Part shown: piece by piece, positions 1 through 4,484 of the stretch | How positions within the stretch are numbered: the stretch's first letter is position 1 | Layout of the letters: each line of letters opens with the position of its first letter | NCBI GenBank assembly: GCA_035260545.1 | Contig: DATFUZ010000102.1 | Coordinates: forward strand, 1 to 14,090 | Reading direction: 5' to 3' | Length of the DNA stretch: 14,090 nt | Origin: DATDDB01 sp035260545 | Lineage (GTDB): Bacteria; Pseudomonadota; Gammaproteobacteria; Burkholderiales; Gallionellaceae | Notes under the pieces: model-generated | What the model was told of the DNA's origin: nothing | The model's database searches: none | Seen by the model: only the letters and a program-made list of their open reading frames with translations | Made by a program: the position numbers and the translations under genes

Positions 1-464
1 ACCTGCATGCCCAGCCGGTTCGCTTCGGCCACGCCTTCCACGCTGGCGATGCCGTTATCCACGGTGACGAGGATATTGGGGTCCCATTTGCTGGCAAGAC
101 GGACGATCTCGGGAGTCAGTCCGTAGCCATACGTGAAGCGGTTGGGCACAACGTAGTCCACGCGGGCGCCGAGCGCGCGCAGGCCGCGCAGCGCGACGGC
201 GCAGGCAGTGGCGCCGTCCGCGTCGTAATCCGCGACGACCAGCAGTTTCTTGCCTGCGGCGATGGCATCCGCCAGCAGGACGGCCATGTCTTGGGCGTGC
301 TTGAGTCCATCGAACGGGGTGAGGCTGTCCAGCCCGGTTTCAAGCTCGTTCGCCTCCCGTATGCCGCGCGCAGCATAAATGCGCGCCAGCAGCGGGGAGA
401 TGCCCAGTGTGGCGAGTTTTCCCGCCTGTTCCGGGAAATAATCTCGGGGGATGATGCGCTGCAT
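1..464 (-). CDS. recJ: Single-stranded-DNA-specific 5'-3' exonuclease RecJ (N-terminal part, cut by window edge)
   Basis: RecJ degrades single-stranded DNA 5' to 3' in RecF-pathway recombination and in mismatch and base-excision repair, in the cytoplasm. The visible 154 codons read from the ATG at 464 into the left edge. They hold the DHH-family metal-binding motif I (DYDADGAT, residues 79-86), then VPNRF and GYGLTPEIV, then motif II TVDNGI (residues 134-139), in the order and spacing known for E. coli RecJ. The N-terminal segment before motif I has the usual family length, which supports this ATG. The remaining motifs, including DHH, and the C-terminal half lie outside the window. The gene is divergent from lysC with 129 bp between the start codons. 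I see no convincing promoter for it. Identification is by recalled family motifs; the truncation is only the window boundary. Confidence 0.93.
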   Translation of the reverse strand, partial: MQRIIPRDYFPEQAGKLATLGISPLLARIYAARGIREANELETGLDSLTPFDGLKHAQDMAVLLADAIAAGKKLLVVADYDADGATACAVALRGLRALGARVDYVVPNRFTYGYGLTPEIVRLASKWDPNILVTVDNGIASVEGVAEANRLGMQ

Positions 465-510
465 GTTCGATTCTGCCGCTTGACCAGCCGCAAGTTTATC
501 AGACGCTGCC

Positions 511-535
511 GGGCGCAAGTGCGCCCTCGTTTTTT
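511..535 (+). terminator. Terminator-like hairpin in the recJ-lysC gap
   Basis: GGGCGC (511-516) pairs with GCGCCC (521-526) across AAGT, and a T6 run follows at 530-535 after four bases. It points rightwards and lies upstream of the likely lysC -10. It could therefore stop antisense transcripts coming out of recJ, or act in a leader if lysC has a more distal promoter. The 3' arm can also pair with GGGCG at 538-542. The short stem and the gap before the T-run make this tentative. Confidence 0.35.
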
Positions 536-549
536 GGGGGCGTTTCGGT

Positions 550-555
550 TAAAAT
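550..555 (+). promoter_or_regulatory. Candidate lysC -10 element TAAAAT
   Basis: TAAAAT at 550-555 sits in TTCGGTTAAAAT (544-555). The same 12 bases occur upstream of smc at 8208-8219. Transcription would start near 562 and leave a leader of about 32 nt before the GTG start of lysC. No good -35 is found 16-18 bp upstream (TCGTTT at 527-532 is the best), so the call rests on the -10 and its recurrence. Confidence 0.4.
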
Positions 556-593
556 GCCGCCCTCTTTTTTATTATGCAGCAGTCCAATACATC

Positions 594-1829
594 GTGGCAT
601 TGATTGTCCAGAAATACGGTGGTACTTCGGTGGGCAGCGCCGAGCGCATCAGGAACGTCGCGCGCCGCGTCGCAAAATTCAAGGCGGCAGGTCACCAGGT
701 GGTGGTGGTGGTTTCCGCGATGAGCGGGGAAACCAACCGCCTGATCGCGCTTGCCAGGGAAATCCAGCCTCAGCCGGACCCGCGCGAACTCGACGTGGTG
801 ATTTCCACCGGCGAGCAGGTCACCATAGGGCTGATGGCCATGGCGCTGATGGCCGAAGGCCTGAAGGCCAAAAGCTATACCGGCAGCCAGGTCAAGATCA
901 TGACCGACAGCGCCTTCAACAAGGCGCGCATCGAAAGCATAGATGAGCAGGCCATGCAAACCGACCTCGACAGCGGCTACGTGGTCGTCGTGGCCGGCTT
1001 CCAGGGCGCGGACGAGGACGGCAACATTACCACGCTGGGACGCGGCGGCTCCGACACCACTGGCGTGGCTATTGCCGCCGCGCTGCGCGCGGACGAATGC
1101 CAGATCTACACGGACGTGGACGGGGTGTACACCACCGATCCGCGCGTGGTCCCCGAAGCGCGCCGCCTGAAAACCATCACGTTCGAGGAGATGCTGGAAC
1201 TGGCCAGCCTGGGCTCCAAGGTGCTGCAAATCCGTTCGGTGGAGTTCGCCGGAAAATACAGGGTCAAGTTGCGCGTGCTGTCGTCGTTCCTGGAGGAACC
1301 GGGCGAGGGGACGCTGATTACATTCGAGGAAGATGAGAAAATGGAACAGGCTATCATTTCAGGCATCGCGTTCAACCGCGACGAGGCCAAGATCACCGTG
1401 CGCGGCGTGCCCGACAAACCGGGCATTGCCTACCAGATCCTCGGACCGGTGAGCGATGCGAACGTCGACGTGGACATGATCATCCAGAACATCGGCACGG
1501 ACGGCACCACCGACTTTTCCTTCACCGTGCACCGCAACGAGTACACCAAGGCGCTGGAGATCCTGAAAAAGACCGTGCAGCCGCACATCGGCGCGCGCGA
1601 CGTGACCGGGGACGACAAGACCGCCAAGGTTTCGGTGGTGGGCGTGGGCATGCGTTCGCACGTCGGCATCGCCAGCAAGATGTTCCGCGCGCTGGCGGAA
1701 GAGGGCATCAACATCCAGATGATCTCCACCTCCGAGATCAAGATCTCCGTGGTGATTGACGAAAAATACCTGGAACTGGCCGTGCGCGTGCTGCACAAGG
1801 TGTTCAACCTGGAGCAGGAAGACGCCTGA
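594..1829 (+). CDS. lysC: Aspartate kinase (aspartokinase, LysC type)
   Basis: This enzyme phosphorylates L-aspartate with ATP, the first step towards lysine (and diaminopimelate), threonine and methionine. The protein is 411 residues, normal for monofunctional aspartokinases. The kinase signature KYGGTSVG is at residues 7-14, followed by SAMSGETN, STGEQVT and a GFQGAD...TTLGRGGSD segment typical of the amino-acid-kinase fold. Two C-terminal ACT domains (from about residue 255) would bind the feedback effector. The GTG at 594 is chosen because it places the family's N-terminus (ALIVQKYGG) at the start; the reading frame runs open further upstream, but that part is antisense to recJ. There is no clear Shine-Dalgarno. 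An in-frame ATG at 1341 (residue 250) sits where other aspartokinases start a separate beta subunit. No terminator follows; tRNA-Ser begins 84 bp downstream. Confidence 0.96.
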   Translation: MALIVQKYGGTSVGSAERIRNVARRVAKFKAAGHQVVVVVSAMSGETNRLIALAREIQPQPDPRELDVVISTGEQVTIGLMAMALMAEGLKAKSYTGSQVKIMTDSAFNKARIESIDEQAMQTDLDSGYVVVVAGFQGADEDGNITTLGRGGSDTTGVAIAAALRADECQIYTDVDGVYTTDPRVVPEARRLKTITFEEMLELASLGSKVLQIRSVEFAGKYRVKLRVLSSFLEEPGEGTLITFEEDEKMEQAIISGIAFNRDEAKITVRGVPDKPGIAYQILGPVSDANVDVDMIIQNIGTDGTTDFSFTVHRNEYTKALEILKKTVQPHIGARDVTGDDKTAKVSVVGVGMRSHVGIASKMFRALAEEGINIQMISTSEIKISVVIDEKYLELAVRVLHKVFNLEQEDA

Positions 1830-1866
1830 CCCGGCGCCGGAAGACCCGCAGCCGACGGAATTTTGT

Positions 1867-1895
1867 TTGACCCCAAGGGATGGGCAAAGTATCAT
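1867..1895 (+). promoter_or_regulatory. Sigma70 promoter of tRNA-Ser
   Basis: TTGACC (1867-1872), a 17-bp spacer, then TATCAT (1890-1895). The predicted start near 1902 leaves a 5' leader of roughly 10 nt before the tRNA. The bases after the -10 (CACGCC) form a GC-rich discriminator, as is common for stringently controlled stable-RNA promoters. The tRNA therefore need not depend on read-through from lysC. Confidence 0.75.
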
Positions 1896-1912
1896 CACGC
1901 CTTTCCGGATCT

Positions 1913-2007
1913 GGAGAGATGGCCGAGAGGTCGAAGGCACTCCCCTGCTAAGGGAGCATACGAGATTAAAACTTGTATCGAGGGTTCGAATCCCTCTCTC
2001 TCCGCCA
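1913..2007 (+). tRNA. serX-like tRNA-Ser(GCU): tRNA-Ser (anticodon GCU)
   Basis: A complete class II tRNA. The acceptor GGAGAGA (1913-1919) pairs with TCTCTCC (1997-2003), with discriminator G2004 and an encoded CCA at 2005-2007. The anticodon stem CTCCC/GGGAG (1940-1944/1952-1956) encloses loop CTGCTAA, giving anticodon GCT (1947-1949), which reads AGC and AGU. A long variable arm with stem ATACGAG/CTTGTAT is the serine hallmark. The T-arm contains GGTTCGAATCC. It has its own promoter upstream and an intrinsic terminator immediately downstream, so it looks like a single-gene transcription unit. Confidence 0.97.
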
Positions 2008-2045
2008 AATTAAAAAGCCGCCCCTTGTGGGCGGCTTTTTAATTT
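2007..2045 (+). terminator. Intrinsic terminator of tRNA-Ser
   Basis: A perfect 17-bp stem (2007-2023 with 2029-2045) around the loop CTTGT. Its core is AAAAAGCCGCCC paired with GGGCGGCTTTTT, with a T5 run at 2036-2040. A-tracts on one side and T-tracts on the other make it potentially bidirectional. The 3' half of this stem is also the left end of the intergenic repeat and recurs at 2243. Confidence 0.9.
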
Positions 2046-2181
2046 GATGGAAAGTGGAGGGTAAGCAGAACCCTCCCGGGTTCGACCGATATTGAATCGG
2101 ATATTGGGGGCCATGCCCGCGCAGGACGCCGCAGGCGGTCCTGAGCGCAGCGAGGGATGAGGCTTGCGCAGAGGCAATGCG
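2029..2181. repeat. Structured intergenic repeat, copy 1
   Basis: The first about 110 bases match copy 2 with one substitution (T2102 against C2316) and one 1-base insertion. Weaker similarity then continues through GGGATGAGGC and GAGGCAA-TGCG to about 2181. The unit is full of short dyads: GGAGGGT/ACCCTCC (loop AAGCAGA), CCGAT/ATCGG (loop ATTGA), CAGGAC/GTCCTG around a GC-rich loop, and TTGCGCA/TGCGCAA (loop GAGGCAA). No plausible protein is encoded: the minus-strand frames open here run into the tRNA. It looks like a REP/BIME-like non-coding element. Whether it recurs elsewhere in the genome cannot be seen. Confidence 0.85.
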
Positions 2182-2242
2182 CAAGCCGAACCATCCCGTG
2201 CTGCAGGATGGTTTCAGCCAAGCCTCAAGCGGTAAAGCGGGT

Positions 2243-2414
2243 GGGCGGCTTTTTAATTTGATGGAAAGTGGAGGGTAAGCAGAACCCTCCCGGGTTCGAC
2301 CGATATTGAATCGGACATTGGGGGCCATGCCCGCGCAGGACGCCGCAAGGCGGTATCCGGGCGGATACTGAATGGATGCGGGACAGGGATGAGGCGTTAG
2401 CGGAGGCAAATGCG
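2243..2414. repeat. Structured intergenic repeat, copy 2
   Basis: This is a direct repeat of copy 1, offset 214 bp at its left end and about 232 bp at its right end. A variable middle (about 2354-2385) is some 17-18 bp longer than the matching part of copy 1. It starts with the same GGGCGGC-T5 terminator half-arm, here without its 5' partner, so it should not terminate transcription by itself. The bases between the copies (2182-2242) include the hairpin CCATCC/GGATGG. Copy 2 ends about 20 bp short of the hup terminator. Confidence 0.85.
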
Positions 2415-2435
2415 AGACGACGTCCGCCCGAAAGC

Positions 2436-2468
2436 AAAACCCCCTCCGGCCTTGGGCGGGAGGGGGTT
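2436..2468 (-). terminator. Intrinsic terminator of hup
   Basis: AACCCCCTCC (2438-2447) pairs with GGAGGGGGTT (2459-2468), a perfect 10-bp stem with an 11-base loop. Read on the minus strand it is followed by TTTTGCTTT (A-run at 2436-2439 on the plus strand). It lies 18 bp beyond the hup stop codon, in the right orientation. Confidence 0.8.
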
Positions 2469-2486
2469 GGGGAACGGGGGAAGAAA

Positions 2487-2771
2487 TTACTTCTTGGCGC
2501 CGTTTACCGCTGCTTTGAGTCCTGCGCCTGCCTTGAAGGCGGGCTGTTTGGAAGCCTTGATCTTGATGGTCGCGCCGGTAGCGGGGTTGCGGCCGGTACG
2601 TGCTGCACGTTTGCGCACTTCAAAGGTGCCGAAGCCAACCAGCGCCACCTTGTCACCCTTCTTCAGGGCGCCGGTGATGATTTCAATCATGCCGGCGATG
2701 TTGCGGTCTGCGTCTGCCTTGGTGCTGCCAGTGGTTGTTGCAAGTGCTTCGATCAGTTCTTGACGGTTCAT
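2487..2771 (-). CDS. hupB: HU-family DNA-binding protein
   Basis: HU is a small dimeric nucleoid protein that bends DNA without strong sequence preference. This one is 94 residues, near the family's usual 90. The N-terminal helices begin MNRQELIEAL; the core GFGTFEVRKRAARTGRNP (residues 46-63) includes the HU/IHF signature and the conserved Pro63 at the tip of the DNA-intercalating arm; a Lys-rich C-terminus ends AKK. The ATG at 2771 is preceded by GGGAG at suitable spacing and gives the family N-terminus; the open frame upstream of it is not protein-like. Gene and terminator form a monocistronic unit. IHF subunits share the fold, but the short C-terminus and overall pattern fit HU better. 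The choice of symbol (hupA or hupB) is uncertain. Confidence 0.93.
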   Translation of the reverse strand: MNRQELIEALATTTGSTKADADRNIAGMIEIITGALKKGDKVALVGFGTFEVRKRAARTGRNPATGATIKIKASKQPAFKAGAGLKAAVNGAKK

Positions 2772-2816
2772 TTTTGAAAGGCTCCCAATAAATAAGTTTT
2801 TATAAAACGGGTGCGT

Positions 2817-2845
2817 ATTGTTGTGGATATTCCGGATATTTGCAA
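2817..2845 (-). promoter_or_regulatory. Candidate hup promoter
   Basis: On the minus strand TTGCAA (2840-2845), a 17-bp spacer, then AACAAT (2817-2822); each hexamer matches the sigma70 consensus at four positions. The start would lie near 2810, leaving an AT-rich leader of about 40 nt that carries the GGGAG ribosome site. The spacer contains two GGATATT direct repeats (plus strand). Moderate match only. Confidence 0.35.
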
Positions 2846-2920
2846 GGGCTGTTGCCCCGATGTCGCACCTACCCTGAAGGCCCCGGTCTGCCGCGAATTG
2901 CGGCATGCCGTCAGCCATTG

Positions 2921-2945
2921 TGGCGCATTTTTAAAACTTGCGCCA
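2921..2945. promoter_or_regulatory. Perfect 7-bp dyad with AT-rich centre, operator-like
   Basis: TGGCGCA (2921-2927) and TGCGCCA (2939-2945) are exact inverted repeats around an 11-base centre made almost only of A and T. It lies about 150 bp upstream of hup and 90 bp beyond the small membrane gene. No T-run follows on either side, so it does not look like a terminator; a protein-binding site is the likelier reading. The rest of 2846-3034 holds the 6-bp hairpin TGCCGC/GCGGCA (2889-2905) and the palindrome CGGCATGCCG, with no gene that I can support. Confidence 0.35.
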
Positions 2946-3034
2946 TCGCAAAATTTGGGGGATGTCAAGCCGCCCGCGCGACGACTCGCCGTATTCCGCG
3001 AATGCAGTTTTTCTTCGCTGAATGTGCGCCAGGC

Positions 3035-3190
3035 TCAGACAGCCTGGCCGCCTGCCGTGGAGTGCTCAATCGCGTGGCGCGCACGGAATTCCTCCGCGCG
3101 GTCCAGCCTGGTTTCGACATGGTCGGTGATCAATACGATCAGCCACGGCAGGATGGCCGGGGCTATTACCAATTCAATAAATGTAGTCAT
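3035..3190 (-). CDS. Small single-pass membrane protein, 51 residues, unknown function
   Basis: A complete short frame from ATG at 3190 to TGA at 3035-3037. The first about 22 residues (MTTFIELVIAPAILPWLIVL and on) form one hydrophobic helix containing two prolines and a tryptophan. A charged, helical tail follows (HVETRLDRAEEFRARHAIEH) and then a short Gly/Ala end. This fits an inner-membrane anchor with a cytoplasmic or periplasmic amphipathic tail. It starts 42 bp after the stop of the beta-barrel gene on the same strand, so it is probably the last gene of that operon. The upstream bases are purine-rich (GAGCGGAG) but the GGAG is only one base from the ATG, a poor ribosome site. An 8-bp stem (GCCAGGCT/AGCCTGGC, 3028-3048) overlaps its stop codon without a T-run. 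I do not recognise the family. Composition and context make it likely but not proven. Confidence 0.6.
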   Translation of the reverse strand: MTTFIELVIAPAILPWLIVLITDHVETRLDRAEEFRARHAIEHSTAGGQAV

Positions 3191-3232
3191 ACTCCGCTCG
3201 TTCCACGTGAATGCCGGGATTGGCGTTCTTGT

Positions 3233-4006
3233 TCAAAGCGCGCGCATCAGCGAAATGCCTGCGCCGAAGTCCGGGCTGGCCTTGGCAAATCCCTTTATCA
3301 GGTAGCCTTGCAACTTCCAGCGTGGATCGACTTTCTGATTGACGAAAAGCATCGCTTCCCGGCGCTGATAGCCATTGACCAGCACCGCTTGGCGCGCGAA
3401 CACCATGAGTCCGGCGTGAGTTTCCGGGGTGAACTTATAGCTTCCCCCCAGCAGACCGTAAAAGGCATTATTCAGGGTGTATGTCGCCGGGCTGCCATAG
3501 ATCCGGTAACCGATGCTGCCGAAGGTGGTCAGGTGCCCGAACATGCGCGCGACATTTGTCTGAAAGGCATAGTCGTTCTGCCCGGTGCCGAGCCCTCTGG
3601 CGGGATCCGCAGTGCCGAACTTGATCTTGCCGGTGAGGCTGACCATGAAGCCCGATGCGCCGCCGTCATAGACCTTGCGAGTCGCCTTGGCGATCACATC
3701 GCCCAGTCCCGAACGGGATGAGCGTGCTGTTGTGGTGGTGTTCCCGACCAGGCCCACGCCGTTCAGCACGTTACCCGGCCCGGTTATCTTCAGGTAGGGA
3801 ACGATGAGCTTGAACCTCCAATCCCCGGTCTGGTATTCGCCGGTGATTGGAACGTAAACAATGTCGGTGGTCTGGACACCGCCATAGGTGCCGGAAGTGC
3901 GAAATACGCCGGCGCCCAGGCTGAACTTGCCCGGCTCGTCTGCATATGCAGCCATGGAGGAGGCTGCACAGGCAAGCACCGCAGCGGAGACAACGGTTTT
4001 CTTCAT
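3233..4006 (-). CDS. Outer-membrane beta-barrel protein, transporter/MetA-like
   Basis: The protein is 257 residues with a clear signal peptide: KK, a hydrophobic core and a probable cleavage after AYA at about residue 23. The mature part alternates short polar and aromatic strands: SLGAGVFRTSGTYGG, then TGEYQTGDWRFKLIVPYLKITGPG, then RSGLGDVIAKATRKVY. These resemble proteins annotated as 'transporter' or MetA-pathway outer-membrane proteins (PF13557-like), some of which are linked to aromatic-compound uptake. No substrate can be assigned here. The ATG at 4006 is preferred to a TTG six bases upstream because AGAGGA lies six to seven bases before it. It follows the acidic-protein gene by 31 bp and precedes the 51-residue gene by 42 bp, so the three appear to be one leftward operon. 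The last residue is leucine, not the usual terminal phenylalanine of many barrels, so membrane insertion is inferred. Confidence 0.65.
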   Translation of the reverse strand: MKKTVVSAAVLACAASSMAAYADEPGKFSLGAGVFRTSGTYGGVQTTDIVYVPITGEYQTGDWRFKLIVPYLKITGPGNVLNGVGLVGNTTTTARSSRSGLGDVIAKATRKVYDGGASGFMVSLTGKIKFGTADPARGLGTGQNDYAFQTNVARMFGHLTTFGSIGYRIYGSPATYTLNNAFYGLLGGSYKFTPETHAGLMVFARQAVLVNGYQRREAMLFVNQKVDPRWKLQGYLIKGFAKASPDFGAGISLMRAL

Positions 4007-4037
4007 GGTCAATCCTCTTGTGAGACTATCCCGCTGC

Positions 4038-4352
4038 CTAGTGGCCGGTTTCCGGCGCTTGCGGAGCTTCCGGCGCTTGCGGAGTTTCCGGCGCTTCGGT
4101 GGCCTCGGTTGCTTCGGTATCAGGCACGTCCGGCGCTTCGCTCACGTCAGGCGTTTCTGCCGTATCCGGCGTTTCCGCTGCATCCGGCGCTTCGGTGGCC
4201 TCCGGTGCTTCGGCCGCTTCCGGCGCCTGTTGCGCTTCGACGGACGGCGCGGCATCGGGAGAAGGGGAGGCGGGCGCGGCATTCACCCATGCAGCACTGC
4301 CCAGCAGGAAGAGAGAGGCAATAATGGTTGCTGCAGTGTTTTTGCTCAGCAT
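4038..4352 (-). CDS. Exported acidic Ala/Pro/Glu-rich low-complexity protein
   Basis: The 104-residue protein has a signal peptide (residues 1-25, probable cleavage after VNA). The mature chain of about 79 residues is made almost only of Ala, Pro, Glu, Asp and Thr in irregular units such as APEA, TPD and EAPD, with no Lys, Arg, Cys or aromatic residue. It should be disordered, strongly negative and periplasmic or surface-linked. The coding DNA is built on repeats of TCCGGCGCTT (plus strand, about 4048-4230), so length variation between strains is likely. The start is firm: AAGGAG lies six bases before the ATG. It is the first gene of the leftward operon and sits directly behind the strong promoter and operator pair. 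I cannot assign a function; a metal- or cation-binding, spacer or sacrificial role is possible. The open frames on the opposite strand mirror the low complexity. Confidence 0.75.
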   Translation of the reverse strand: MLSKNTAATIIASLFLLGSAAWVNAAPASPSPDAAPSVEAQQAPEAAEAPEATEAPDAAETPDTAETPDVSEAPDVPDTEATEATEAPETPQAPEAPQAPETGH

Positions 4353-4371
4353 GATTCACTCCTTTTTAAAT

Positions 4372-4388
4372 GTGTGCAAAGTACACAC
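4372..4388. promoter_or_regulatory. Operator-like dyad 1 (GTGTG-N7-CACAC)
   Basis: GTGTG (4372-4376) and CACAC (4384-4388) are exact inverted repeats around CAAAGTA. Relative to the leftward promoter this site falls at about +1 to +17. With the flanking bases it shares TGTGTGnAAAnTnCACACG with dyad 2, in the same orientation and 31 bp away. Confidence 0.7.
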
Positions 4389-4395
4389 GCTGATT

Positions 4396-4424
4396 ATGAT
4401 ATGTGTGAAAAATGCACACGTCAA
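4396..4424 (-). promoter_or_regulatory. Strong sigma70 promoter of the leftward envelope operon
   Basis: On the minus strand TTGACG (4419-4424), a spacer of exactly 17 bp (4402-4418), then TATCAT (4396-4401). Both hexamers match the consensus at five of six positions. The predicted start near 4389 gives a leader of about 36 nt that ends with the AAGGAG ribosome site. Dyad 2 fills the spacer and dyad 1 covers the start region, the layout of a tightly repressed promoter. Confidence 0.8.
4403..4419. promoter_or_regulatory. Operator-like dyad 2 (GTGTG-N7-CACAC)
   Basis: GTGTG (4403-4407) and CACAC (4415-4419) are exact inverted repeats around AAAAATG. The site occupies the whole spacer between the -35 and -10 of the leftward promoter and touches the -35. 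The centre is 31 bp, close to three helical turns, from the centre of dyad 1, so two protein dimers would sit on the same DNA face. Confidence 0.7.
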
Positions 4425-4484
4425 TAGAAATTTTGTGTTATGCTTAATCGCAACATCGTATTCATTTAGTGTCTTTAGAACGCC

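Noticed and set aside
291..593. N-terminal extension of the lysC frame by 101 codons
   Set aside because: The extension is antisense to recJ and unlike any aspartokinase. The GTG at 594 gives the family N-terminus.
2029..2414. CRISPR array or insertion-sequence remnant
   Set aside because: There are only two long copies, with no regular spacers, no transposase frame and no clear target-site duplication.
1966..2437. Minus-strand short frames through the repeats, containing ERDSNPRY-like sequence
   Set aside because: They read through the tRNA-Ser gene, its terminator and the non-coding repeats. The ERDSNPRY peptide is the well-known artefact of translating a tRNA-Ser.
2840..3721. 293-codon plus-strand frame over the barrel gene and its downstream gap
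   Set aside because: It runs opposite to the beta-barrel gene and the 51-residue gene, both better supported by signal peptide, hydrophobic helix and ribosome-site evidence. It has no recognisable domain.
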